Part shown: positions 34,094 to 44,960 of the stretch, in pieces
How positions within the stretch are numbered: position 1 is the first letter of the stretch
Layout: every line of letters starts with the position of its first letter
Source of the DNA: Portulaca oleracea
Taxonomy: Eukaryota; Streptophyta; Magnoliopsida; Caryophyllales; Portulacaceae
NCBI GenBank assembly: GCA_029582165.1
Contig: CM055883.1
Span: 17,640,501 to 17,704,500 of the forward strand
DNA: 64,000 bases
Reading direction: 5' to 3'
Notes under the pieces: model-generated
Databases searched by the model: none
Told to the model about the DNA's origin: nothing
The model's input: the letters and a program-made list of their open reading frames with translations, nothing else
Made by a program: the position numbers and the translations under genes

Positions 34094-34753
34094 TTCCCTT
34101 TGTTTTATATTGATTGTAGTTAACTGAATATTATGGGTTTTAATGTCATTATGTAATTGATAATTTTTTTATATAATATTTTATTAAAAATTGTAATATT
34201 ATACTTTTTGGATGATATTTATCATTACAAACTTAATGGTATTAATTGTAGGAATATTGGAATCTAATAAACCAAACTTTTGGTCCATTTTGATCTAATA
34301 AACCAAACTTTTGGTCCATTTTGATCTAACAAACCAAACTTACCTTTTTGCTAATGGCATACCATACTTAACATTATATTTTTTTGATTGAACCTCCACC
34401 ACTTTCTGGTCACCGGAAAAATGACGTGAAATTTTTTTATGTTGAGGTGGACTGTTTTATAGCCAAAAAATAAAAGAAAAATGTTGATAGCTTGTGTTTT
34501 ATGACTTGGCGGCCCTCTCCCAATCTGACTCAGGTTCAATCAAAAAAATATAATGTTAAGTATGGTATGCCATTAGCAAAAATGTAAGTTTAGTTTGTCA
34601 GATCAAAATGGACCAAAAGTTTGGTTTATTAGATTCCAATTTTCCTTAATTGTATATAAAATATCATTATATATATTGAAAAATTTATGGTTAAAAATTA
34701 AGAATTTTACTATACAATATCCAAATACAACAATTAGTATGAAATAGAGGGAG
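34094..34753. mobile_element. Stowaway MITE containing a second MITE
   Basis: TTCCCTTTGTTTTATATTGA at the left faces GTATGAAATAGAGGGAG at the right with TA flanks. Removing 34251-34645 and one TSD leaves about 256 bp, a normal Stowaway size. Confidence 0.8.
34251..34645. mobile_element. Foldback MITE with perfect 9-bp TSD
   Basis: GGAATATTGGAATCTAATAA faces TTATTAGATTCCAATTTTCC; TTAATTGTA flanks both sides (34242-34250, 34646-34654). The arms contain ACCAAACTTTTGGTCC, itself a palindrome, repeated twice on the left. Confidence 0.92.
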
Positions 34754-34755
34754 TA

Positions 34756-35188
34756 ATTACCTACGCACACCATCATAATGAAAATATTTGACAATTAAGA
34801 TGAGAGTCGGAAGTTAATTATGAAATTTGTTGGTAAGCCGGGGCCGCATGGAAGTTAACAATTAAGAAGACGTGAACAGTATAGCTTTGCAGTTAAATTT
34901 TTTACATCTACGTGGTTAATAGTCAACCTTTTCTTTTCTTTTTATTTTATTTTATCATAGTTCATCAATATTATTTTAAGGTTGAGATTGATTGACATAT
35001 TAGATCTAACGATCACAATATCTTGTACCTCCTAAAACTCCTCTAAATGCAATCAACTTGATTCTCCAACTATAATAGTAAAAATATCATACTAAATTGG
35101 ATATATTTTGAATATTGGAACCTCTATAATGTAATTTTACTCCGTCAATATATAACTATCATTTAAAAGATGAAAACAAATTTTTACA
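34756..35188. other. AT-rich spacer
   Basis: No gene or repeat end recognised. Confidence 0.4.
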
Positions 35189-35197
35189 TTTGTATTA

Positions 35198-36650
35198 GGG
35201 AAATTGGATTCTAATAATACAAACTTTTGGCCATATAGGACTTAATAATACGAACTTTCGATTAGGTTCTAAATAATATGAATTTTGACCCCCTGTTGCC
35301 CCCAATAACACGCCACCGAGTTAAGATTAACTTGACTCGGTGGCGGTCTGACGCGGCGGCGGAGGCACGCGCCTGGTTGTTTTGACTTTGCCACGTCATC
35401 CACGTTTACTTTAAAAAATAATACGAACTTTTACCTATGTTGCTCTGAATAATATGAACTTTTTTTTCTCTCTAAAAATTCCAGATCCCAGTTTTACTTC
35501 TTCATCTTCTTCAATCCCCCTCCCCCTCCCCATTCCTAGAAAACCCTAAAAAACCATAAAACTCAGAAAAACAATGCATCAAATAAAGAACCCCACATGG
35601 ATTTAAAAACCAATGCATCAAATGAAGATATGGATGAAGTGATGGGCAAAGGATGAAGATCCCAATCTCTCTCTACTGATGGAAATCTACCCAGAAATTT
35701 GGAGTATGTTTCACAATTAGTTGCTCCTCTAATTACCCATAACTTCTTCTTCTTCCCATAAAAACTTCAATCAACCCACTTAACTTCATCACCAATTCAT
35801 TCACAAGATCATCATCACCATGACTATTTGATGAAGATGATGATGAAGATGAAGATGAAGAACCATAATCCTTCATCAAAACCTTTAATTCCCCCAAATT
35901 AAAACCACCCCATGGCTGATTTAGAGCTTCCACCATCATCGTCACTTCCTTGAGCTTCGAATTGAATCCATCTGGGTTTCTTTTCAGAAACTCTCGAATC
36001 CCTCTCTCCATACAAACAAACTTCACCCCATGAATTTGGTTCGAAATTCCGCCATATTTCCCACCCAACAAACACTCTCGATCTGAAGCTCTCGAAATAG
36101 CATCCTTAATTAGCACAAACCCCAGTAAGTATCGAATTCTTCTCCTTACCCTTCGCCATAACTTCCCCAATTCTCCTGCAATTCTCATCACCCCCTGAAA
36201 AACCCAAAAAATCCATGAACGTCGGAGGACATCTAGCAATGCCCGACCTCCTAAGTGGAGGGAGAAGGGATGAGATCTAAAACCTAGTATATTTCTGGAT
36301 TTTCTGGTTTTCTGGAAATGGGGAAGATGAGGATTGAAGAAAATGAAGAAGTAAAAATGGGATCTGAGATTTTTAGAGAGAGAAAAAACTTCGTATTATT
36401 CAGAGCAACATAGGTAAAAGTTCGTATTATTTTTTAGAGTAAACGTGGATGACGTGGCAAAGTCAAAACAACCAGGCGCGTGCCTCCGCCGCCACGTCAG
36501 ACCGCCACCGAGTCAAGTTAATTTTAACTCGGTGGCGTGTTATTGGGGGTAACAGGGGGTCAAAGTTCATATTATTCAGAATCTAATCGAAAGTTCGTAT
36601 TATTAAGTCTTATATGGTCAAAAATTCGTATTATTAGAATCCAACTTTTT
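35198..36650. mobile_element. Long-TIR element carrying an internal frame (Pack-MULE-like)
   Basis: The left arm (35198 to about 35530) and right arm (about 36310 to 36650) are inverted copies of roughly 330 bp, very similar throughout, including CGCCACCGAGTTAA, GGCGGCGGAGGCACGCGCCT and TTGCCACGTCATCCACGTTT. The tips match the local foldback MITE family (GGGAAATTGGATTC). The roughly 780-bp centre is not palindromic and holds a 168-aa frame. The right tip has decayed into a T run, so the TSD (left TTTGTATTA) is not confirmed. Long TIRs with a foreign centre and no transposase fit a gene-capturing Mutator derivative. Confidence 0.75.
35733..36239 (-). CDS. 168-aa frame inside the long-TIR element, unknown function
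   Basis: ATG at 36239, stop at 35733. The protein starts with a hydrophobic/aromatic stretch (SWIFWVFQGVM), then basic LWRRVRRRIRYLLGFVLIKD, a central charged helical part (KRNPDGFNSKLKEVTMMVEA) and 11 serines before an acidic-hydrophobic end and RRRSYG. No family is recognised with confidence. TTTTTCAG just before codon 17 looks like a splice acceptor, so the frame may be a captured exon starting within the ORF rather than at its ATG. Codon use and composition look gene-like compared with surrounding AT-rich DNA. Transcription could start in the right TIR. Confidence 0.5.
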   Translation of the reverse strand: MLDVLRRSWIFWVFQGVMRIAGELGKLWRRVRRRIRYLLGFVLIKDAISRASDRECLLGGKYGGISNQIHGVKFVCMERGIREFLKRNPDGFNSKLKEVTMMVEALNQPWGGFNLGELKVLMKDYGSSSSSSSSSSSNSHGDDDLVNELVMKLSGLIEVFMGRRRSYG

Positions 36651-37365
36651 TTTTTTATAGAAAGTACATTTGAAAGAGTCACGTAATCAATAGTGAATTA
36701 AAAGAATAAAACAATGTTTTTATTTTTATAAAAAATTAAGTTATTGCTAACTAACTAAATAATTTTTTTAAATATTAAAAAGTCTAGCTGCTATGGATTA
36801 GTACTGACTTTTGGAATTGCGTCTAATTGTAGTGATGCCTTTTACTTGGTTTTGATATGTTTGGATATATTTTCCTTCTATTTTGTATAGCTTTGTGTTA
36901 AATATAGAAAATTTGTTTGTCATTAAATTTCCAAAACACCTCCAAAACTGATAGATCTCCTCTCATTTTTTTATAGCTTGAGGGTTAGATTGTACATTTA
37001 ACTAATTTTCTCGTGAAATTTACAGCTGCAACCAAATTTAATCCATTTTTAATTGAATACCTTGCACGTAAGTGCAATTCAAGACTAGTATTGCTTAATT
37101 TCATAGAAAAAGATAATTAAGTAAATTAAATAAATTCAAAAGAATTAAATAAAAGTAATAATTGTTAGGGGGAGTACAAAGAAGGGAGGGGTGTGGCTGG
37201 GGTGGTTAATTGTATGGAGAATGTGGACGATTTTCCTTAAAAAAATTAAATTAAATAATTATTGTTATGACGATTGTATCCCTACATATCTTAGTATGAG
37301 AAGGGTAATAAAGGCAATCAAAATTTGCATACCATATGACCCTTTCTCTTTATATATAACATAAA
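36651..37365. other. AT-rich spacer with Helitron-like end
   Basis: Contains the Helitron-like terminus at 37062-37088. The end of this stretch (37320-37365) resembles the tail of the repeat that follows, suggesting an older tandem copy. Confidence 0.4.
37062..37088 (+). other. Helitron-like 3' terminus
   Basis: Hairpin TTGCACGTAAGTGCAA (6-bp perfect stem), then TTCAAGA, CTAG at 37085-37088 and T. Stem, spacing and CTAG|T fit Helitron ends; the 5' TC end was not found. Confidence 0.6.
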
Positions 37366-37477
37366 TATTAAATAAAATTCCGACATCTTTGTCTTTTTTT
37401 CCGTCTCTCTATGATACACACATATACATGTATGATTTAATTTAAGACCAATCAACATATTAGGTAGATTTTATGAT

Positions 37478-38013
37478 TGAGATATTGGATTCTAATAATC
37501 CCTACTATCACAAATTGTATGACAATAATCCCTACTATCATTTTGGATTCTGGTGGTCCAAAAAAAATAAAATTGTATTGTAGTGGGACAAAATCGAGTG
37601 TATACGCTAAATATCATAGATTTTGTGTTGCATTTGATTCAAAACTTTGTATAACACTTTACCACGATTTTTAATGAATTTACAGAATTTCTTCCAATTT
37701 TTTCAAATTTTTTTCAATTTTTTATGATTTTTTCAATTTTCTTCCTTTTAAAAAATCATAATAATTGTTCGGAATCTCAAAAAAATAATTTAAAAAAATG
37801 TTTTAGTTACTACACTCCGTTACCTATCTAGGGGTAGGAACCAAAAAAACAAAAACAATATGGGGTAGGCATGGAAAAAATAAAAAGAATGTGGTGATGA
37901 ATTTGGTACCACTACAATACAATTTTTTTTTTGGACCACCAGAATCCAAAATGATAGTAGAGATTATTGCCATACAATTTGTGATAGTAGGGATTATTAG
38001 AATCCAATATCCC
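37478..38013. mobile_element. Foldback MITE with 9-bp TSD
   Basis: Left GATATTGGATTCTAATAATC faces GATTATTAGAATCCAATATC plus CC; TTTTATGAT lies at 37469-37477 and 38014-38022. It is the full-length relative of the truncated copy at 15217-15691. Confidence 0.88.
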
Positions 38014-38209
38014 TTTTATGATTTTTCTCATTTTCGTAAATGATAGAAAAATTTATATATTTATGATTTAATTTATTTGACAATAATCAACATATTAGGT
38101 AGATTTTATGATTTTTCTTATTTTCATAAAATAATATGAAGTAAACGACGACGGTTTCATTGCGAAAGATGGAAATAGAGAATATATATGAAACAAACAC
38201 TAATTAAAA

Positions 38210-38428
38210 ATATGGTGGTTTAGTGGTATAAAAATTGGAGGGTTTTCTTTTGCATTAGAGGTTCAAATATTGGTGGTAACAATTTCTTTGTTAATTATTT
38301 TGGTGCAAATAAAAAATATTGTAATTACTATTATATCCTTATGATTTATCAATGGTGAGGGGTAAAATGGGCAAAGTGAAATTTGCGTACCATTAAACCC
38401 CTTTGGCTTTATATATTACATAGATTTG
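38210..38428 (+). mobile_element. tRNA-derived SINE-like unit, copy B
   Basis: A box GGTTTAGTGG (38217-38226) fits the consensus; the B box GGTTCAAATAT (38260-38270) has lost the final CC. The body aligns with copy A. Confidence 0.55.
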
Positions 38429-38580
38429 TACTTTTTAATACATGCGTGAATTACAAGTATTGTTATACTAATTGCGAATAAATATGCATTATACGATTTA
38501 CATCTATGAGTTTCCACTATAATTTTTATATACATTTATATTATCATTATCTTTTTAATTATTAGGCTTTTACTTTTTAA

Positions 38581-38965
38581 TAGGGGTGAGCAGGACCGGG
38601 ATCCCGGTAATTTTCAGAGGTCCCGGTCCCGGTTGTGGCTGGGAGCAAAACTTTACTCCCGGCCCCGCTCCCACCAGGACTGGGAAATTAACCGGGAAAT
38701 TTTTAGTCCCAGTTTCCTAATTTTTTCACCCATTATTTAATTTATTTCCATTAATAACCAACATAAATTACACAAGTTTTCTCTAATTTCACAAACGTGG
38801 GCTCCGATTTGTTTATAAAGTCACTTTTAATATCTAATACGTAATGTTTTTTTTTTCCGGAAAAAATATGGTAGGTTCGAAATAGTAATAAATAAAATAA
38901 ATTTAAAGAGCGAATACAAATTAAATTAAACAAGTTTATCTATCATATGAAGTCACTTAATTATT

Positions 38966-39052
<87 letters not shown>

Positions 39053-39216
39053 TCAGTATCGGACTGATGAAATGAAACTCACTATTCCATTGTTGTGAGT
39101 GACTTTACTTTTAGTTCCACTCCAAGTCCCGCTTTCACCGAAAATAAGAATTTGGGACAGGGACTTGACCGGAAGCGGGACAAAACCAGAATTCCCAAAA
39201 ATTTTGTTCTTCCCTA
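38581..39216 (+). mobile_element. hAT MITE with perfect 8-bp TSD
   Basis: Starts TAGGGGTGAGCAGGAC and ends TTTTGTTCTTCCCTA (imperfect TIR), flanked by CTTTTTAA at 38573-38580 and 39217-39224, the 8-bp TSD of hAT transposons. GC-rich GGGACCGGGA-type words lie near both ends and a (TA)n tract at 38969-39049 sits in the middle. No coding capacity. Confidence 0.92.
38969..39049. repeat. (TA)n microsatellite inside the hAT MITE
   Basis: About 40 TA units, uninterrupted. Confidence 0.97.
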
Positions 39217-39229
39217 CTTTTTAATATAC

Positions 39230-39256
39230 CCGTGCATAACACGGATTTAACACTAG
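39230..39256 (+). other. Helitron-like 3' terminus, split from its body by the hAT MITE
   Basis: Hairpin CCGTGCATAACACGG followed by ATTTAACA and CTAG at 39253-39256; the next base is C rather than T. The hAT MITE ends 14 bp upstream. Confidence 0.45.
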
Positions 39257-40116
39257 CTTCATTTACTTTTCCAATGTTGATAAAATAGTCATGGTGTGTA
39301 TAAGTTTCCCCCTCACAATCTAAAAATATCCGACAAATGTGAAATTAAGAAAAAGAATTAAAAAAAAGGTGACCAAGTTCAGTTTTGCAACGTGGAAGCA
39401 CTAAAGCAGCCTGCACAGTGGAACTGCAATCCTCTATCTATTTCTCTTATTATCTACTCCGTACTAATAATCTAATCCCTCTAATTAAAAAGCAGGTGTA
39501 ACATTTTCCCATACAGAAGTAGCAACTGCTTTAATTTTGGGTCCCTTTTTTGCAGTATCTCCATTAAAGCCCAGATGCTGCCAAATCAGACAACAACCCC
39601 AATCTGACATCGTACTGTACTATAATATTATACCATCCCCTTTACTATTCCCATTTTATAAAATTACCAAATTAAAAAAAAAATTATTTTGATACGTTGA
39701 CGTAAATTTGTCAAAAATTACTATAATTTACTAGAATTTATCAAAATCACCAAAAATTACCAAAATTTATCTTTTACCCAACTATTTTTTACATATGAAT
39801 TTATCAGGCCCGAATCGTATAAATAATTTAATTATTAATACCGTAATTTATATAATATTATATAAAATTGAGATCCTTACATTAATAATAATATTATTAT
39901 ATTATATATTTTTATAAGAATTTTATATGAGGAATTATTTTTGAACTATCATTTGAGAAATGTAGATAAGAGACAAATATAAGAAAACAATTAAAAATAA
40001 ATAAACAAATAATATGGAGTGACAGTCACTGAATGACAGTCATGTAAAGCATGATTAATCTTGACGCAGGAGTGCAAGACACCCGGGGGGAGGAAGGGGG
40101 GGTAAGGGCCCACACG
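39257..40116. other. AT-rich spacer with TTTACCAAAA-type repeats
   Basis: 39650-39810 matches the degenerate TTACCAAAA/TTTACCCAACT block at 23110-23330. No gene seen. Confidence 0.45.
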
Positions 40117-40207
40117 AGCCTAGCCATGTCCCCACGTGCCTACCGTCCCTACTATGTCCATGCCTAGCCATGTCCCCACGTGCCTACCGTTCCTACTATG
40201 TCCATCC
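40117..40207. repeat. Tandem duplication of about 47 bp
   Basis: GCCTAGCCATGTCCCCACGT followed by GCCTACCGT and a CCTACTATGTCCAT ending is present twice, with one C/T difference, in an unusually GC-rich pocket. Confidence 0.9.
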
Positions 40208-40850
40208 CCTATCGTACATCCACGGGTGGTTACTTACAGTACCCCTCTGCCTCTACCTAATAAACAATCTCAGCATCTACTATTTCTGTCTTAAAATATT
40301 TACTTTTTTCAAATTTTTTTCTTATATTTATAATTTCAATATTTATAGTTATTTTTTTAATTAATAAATTTATTTTTCATATTTTACAATTTCACTAACT
40401 ATTATTTTTAATTAAAATAAAGTTATTTTAAATAAATTATAAATTTTTTACTTTAATTTTTAATATATATTAATTTTAAGTAAATGGATAAATGTAATGG
40501 GGACGAAGGCAATATTAATCTATATCTCGTTAGAAGTTTGTGAAACTTTTGACTCCTTTCATTGATTCATGTAACTTAACAATTTGTTTTTAACTAGCTC
40601 GAGAGATGAGCTATTCGCAACTGTATAAAATTAAAATATCAAGGGATCTCATAAAAGACAAATCATCACTTGTCTTTAACTAAGATCTTCGACTACAAAA
40701 GATAGGTACGCACAAAAAGCTTAACATAAAAATCAAAGTAACCTACTTGTGCATAGGTATTTGATTCTAACAAACTACGTAACCTATCGGTATTTCATTT
40801 AAAAAATGTTTCTTTTGTACGGATGAATGCGGATTGCATTTGATCTGCTT
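40208..40850. other. AT-rich spacer
   Basis: No supported feature. Confidence 0.4.
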
Positions 40851-41042
40851 GATATTTTTTTTATTTTTGATCACTAGAAGCCAACAGGCTAAAAGCATCA
40901 AAAATGTTACAAAGTATCTGCCAAAATAATAAAAACAGCAGAGACAACTGTCAAAATAAACAGCAAAAGTATAAAGTTACAATCATGAGAACCCAAAAAA
41001 GCAACAAAACTACAGCTAAAAAACCGCCTAAAGAAAAACAAA

Positions 41043-41375
41043 TCACTTCTTCTTGGATGGAGTAACCTTTAGCCCACAAACCTTTTCCACCAGAGCCATC
41101 TTTCGATCAATCGCTGCACGAGCATCCTCAATGATCTTCATCTTCCGCGAAGATTCAGTAGACATCGATTTATACCTTTGAGACGCATCCAAAACCAACC
41201 TCCATTTAGATTTCAACACAGCCTTGCCTTTCCTTTTACTCCTAACACCGACCTTTGAAAGATCCAGGATAGAATCCTCAAGATCAGGAGAGACATTCCA
41301 CACCGAATTGATGGAGACTGTATCCTCACAACCAATAGGGGCATAATCACAAAGGACAGCCTTATAAGAACGCAA
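41043..41375 (-). pseudogene. Gene 3'-end fragment, unknown protein
   Basis: The minus-strand frame of 110 aa has protein-like composition: a short acidic first half, a basic block (SKRKGKAVLKSKWRLVLDAS) and an amphipathic end (RKMKIIEDARAAIDRKMALV) closing in KKK. Downstream about 190 bp of moderately AT-rich sequence ends in an A-rich stretch (minus strand, near 40855), which looks like a 3' UTR and tail. The frame begins abruptly with no promoter. A 5'-truncated retrocopy or LINE-derived fragment is possible; no family is recognised. Confidence 0.35.
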
Positions 41376-42251
41376 TAATTTTTATACACTTAATATTTGT
41401 GAAATAATTTTTCCCTTATCTGACATTAAGTCATTCATATATTTAAACATTCTAAAATATTTTATATTTAATTTTTTGTTGAATTTTCCGGCGAACATTA
41501 AAAAGATAAATATGAATTGACTTTTTTACCTTTAATAATAATTCATATGACTTTCAATTAAACATAAATTAACGTTTTTATCCTTAATATTAATTCATAT
41601 GACATTTTGTAAAACCCCAAAGTTTTTTTGGTTAGGGCCAGTGTTAGTTCAGTTTGGCAGACCGTTGCTGTTGAGTTTAATTTTCGAGGACGAAACTTCT
41701 TTTAAGGGGGTAATGATGTAAAACCCCGAAAAATTCAAGTGCGTTGACGGTTACGACGTTAGTAATTTAAGTTGACTCCGTTAATTTTTGAGAATTCGTT
41801 TGTGATTATTTATGCTGACACTTGAGCTCTTAGGACCGTGGAGGGACTAGCAAAGGTATATTGGTAGTTTTGGTTGTGATTATTATTTTTATTATTAGTA
41901 TAGTGTTATTGTAAAACCCCGAAAAATCCAACGATGTTGACCGTGACGTCGTTAGTAAGTTAGGTTTGACTTCGTCATTTATTATTATTCGTTTGTGTTT
42001 ATTTATGCGAACGCTTGAGCTCGTAGGACCGTTGAGGGACTAAAAAGGGTAGAATAGTAATTTCCGCTGGTTAATATTATTATTTGATTAATTACGTGAA
42101 TATTATTTGCTATGTGATTATACGATTATTAGTATTAATATTATTATTACTATTGTTAGAATTATTGGGTTATAGAAAAATCAGTTTTAATTGTTTAAAT
42201 GGGTTGGGTTTGGATTAGATTGGGTTAATTTGGGCCTAAATTGGGTATTAG

Positions 42252-42258
42252 TATAAAA
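42252..42258 (+). promoter_or_regulatory. LTR TATA box
   Basis: TATAAAA, followed by CAAACCCTAATC and AAACCCTAACCCTA telobox-like motifs within 60 bp; sister site at 48105-48111. Confidence 0.6.
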
Positions 42259-42440
42259 ACCCCCTAAACACATATCAAACCCTAATCTTTCTCCCAAACC
42301 CTAACCCTACAACCCCTCTCTCTCTCCCTCTCCCTGCAGCCGCCTGACCAGAAGCGCCGACCACCGGGAGCCGTCGCCGGCGATCACCCCGGCAACCACC
42401 AGCAGCCCTTTTTCCCCCCCGTTCTTTCTCTTTTTCAATC

Positions 42441-42442
42441 GT

Positions 42443-42486
<44 letters not shown>
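42441..42486 (+). repeat. (CT)n repeat in LTR leader
   Basis: About 20 CT units; the 3' LTR copy at about 48280-48326 has a different number. Confidence 0.95.
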
Positions 42487-42488
<2 letters not shown>

Positions 42489-44614
42489 CCCCCGCCTCTG
42501 CCACCAATGCACGCCCAGATGCGAGGAGGGCTCCAAGTTTTACTTCTGTTGCTGCTGTGCGTGTGAAACCCTGTGACCACCACTGCCCGACGACTTCCGA
42601 CGACGCCCTGACCTCCGACGCACTCCCTCCGACCGTCGCACACCGCCACCACAGCCAAGAAACACCCTACGCCTCAACCCTACGTAAAAACCCTAACCCT
42701 AAAAACCCTAACTATTTTATCTTGTTTTTCCTTTTCTTTTTCTTTCTTTTCTTGTTTATCTGATTTATATAATTGTAATATTATTGTTATTAAATTTTGT
42801 AATTTTTGTAATTAGGGGAAATTATTTGTAATCTTGTTCTTGGTTGTAATTATGTGTAAATTTATTATTTGTTATGTGTAATTTGTTTACTTGATATGTG
42901 TAATTTTTGTTATAAATTGTAATTAGATTTAGGTTGTAATAGTTGATTATTAGGGTTGAAAGTGATTCTTTAATATTCGTTATATTCTTTACATGAATCG
43001 TTTAGACCACAATATTATTGTATGTACGAATTTGGAAATTTATTACTTAGGTTAAATTCTTGAATGTTTAGTTGTTTAATCGTTAAGTCCTTATTGTTTC
43101 TTAAGAATAAATTTTGTTAAGTTGTTAAATGAATTAGGTTGGTTACTTGTTATTAACACTTTAGATTCTTGATTGGTAGTTTTAATGTTTCTAAGTTCTT
43201 TATGTTTCTTTTACATGTAAACCTAGGCCTTTCTTGATTCTTGCAAATTAGTTAGGTTTCTTGTTTCATTAAGTTAAATATTCATATGTTCTTTAAATTC
43301 TCTTAGGGTTCATTCATGTTAATTTCATGTGTAATCTTGATTAAATAAGTGAGTTGGTTAAATTACTAAAAAGGAATTCGATTCTTGTTATTAATTCTTG
43401 ATTCTTGATTATTTTCCCTTGTTATAACTTATTTGTAAATAATCCATGCTTTAATCTTTAAAATCTTGGTCAAGTAATTTATGTTTTAAGTAATTTTATG
43501 ACCTTAGGTTTTATTAAAGTTATTAAAGGGTCTTTTATGTTTTCTAAATTAAGTTTACTTCTACAAGTTTAATTGTTGGACCTAAGTTGAGTTGGACTTA
43601 TATCTTAGACCCTAGCTACTGTTTCGAATCCAAATTAGAACCCCGAGACCGTTTGGTAAAAGTTAGAACCGAAATAACAAATTAATTAATAACCGTTACC
43701 GGGACAGTTTCGTTAGCACCTAAAGATCGGGTTGCCACGGGTAGTGTAGTTGTCTTTTGATCAAACCCTTTGGACTGGAGGTTCCCTTAGATGTTAGGAA
43801 CCATAGGAATTTTGCGGATCGAACGTTTGATTTGTATAGCCCGAGTTATAACTGTTTTACCGGAACCTGTCAGATCTGGACCAATTGGGAAGATGGGTGT
43901 TTTTAGAGTCTTTAGGGACTGATTTGGGCTTAACCGTCAACATAAAGGTTTTAGTAGACATCCCGAGGTTTCCGAAAAGTCCAGAACCAGACCCATAGGA
44001 TGTCGGGAAGTCGAGTTGTGACTCGTTTTATGTGAACGTTATAATCTGCCCTCTGCTTGTTTCTTTTTATAATAATTGTTGAGTGAAAATAATATGTGAT
44101 CTTGTTATGTGTTTTCTTGGAGGTGTTAAGTGTAATTTCATAAATGATAGGAACCTAAGTGTTCCTAGGGGATGGGTTAGGTAGTTGTTAGTTAATTCTA
44201 ACTTCGTTAGAACGCGTTTTGATTAGATAATTACTTTTATTCTAGGCAGAGTTAGTGCGACACGTTAGTGAGCTCAAGTGTGTTCCTCTTTTCTTTGTCT
44301 TTGTGAAGTATATCGTAATTGTCTATGCTCTAATCCCCACCGGGATGCTCTTTAAATGTGTTTGATGTTTTATAATCTATTTTGAGAATTGCATCCGAAG
44401 GGACTTTTGTGGAAATACGACCATCTGTTTTGATAATCTTTTTGATTCGTTTGTGATCTTGGTTTATTTGAGTCAAGAAATTGGATGGTCTTTTATTCGA
44501 AGTTTTGTTAATGGTTTTGATAACCTGAGTTGGGTTTGACTTGAGAGTTGTGAGTTGAGTTTTTGCATAAGATACTAATAATTCAAAGTGAAACATTTAA
44601 GCGGGTTTATTTGG

Positions 44615-44960
44615 ACGTAGCCTGTGGTAGGCAAAGGGTCAGGGACCCTGGTCGTAGCCTGTGGTAGGCGGAAATGTGAACTCTTGATATTTTGGTCGTA
44701 GCCTGTGGTAGGCAAAGGGTCTGGGACCCTGGTCGTAGCCTATGGTAGGCGGAAATGTGAACTCTTGATATTCTGGTCGTAGCCTGTGGTAGGCAAAGGG
44801 TCTGGGACCCTGGTCGTAGCCTGTGGTAGGCGGAAATGTGAACTCTTGATATTCTCGTGTGGCTGTGGTAGGCAAAGTGCAGGACCACTGGTCGTAGCCT
44901 CGTAGTAGGCAAAGTGCAGGACCACAGTCGTAGCCTGTGGTAGGCAGAGGATCTGGGATC
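44615..44960 (+). repeat. Alternating 36/44-bp tandem repeat in LTR
   Basis: Same units as 32037-32310 with different copy number; the last units (44860-44935) are degraded by short indels. Confidence 0.9.

Larger units (their letters stand above)
37366..38428. repeat. Dispersed repeat, copy B
   Basis: Colinear with 22378-23846 from TATTAAATAAAATTCCGACATC to TATATATTACATAGATTT, interrupted by the foldback MITE at 37478-38013 and lacking the Stowaway and TTTACCAAAA blocks of copy A. Confidence 0.65.
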
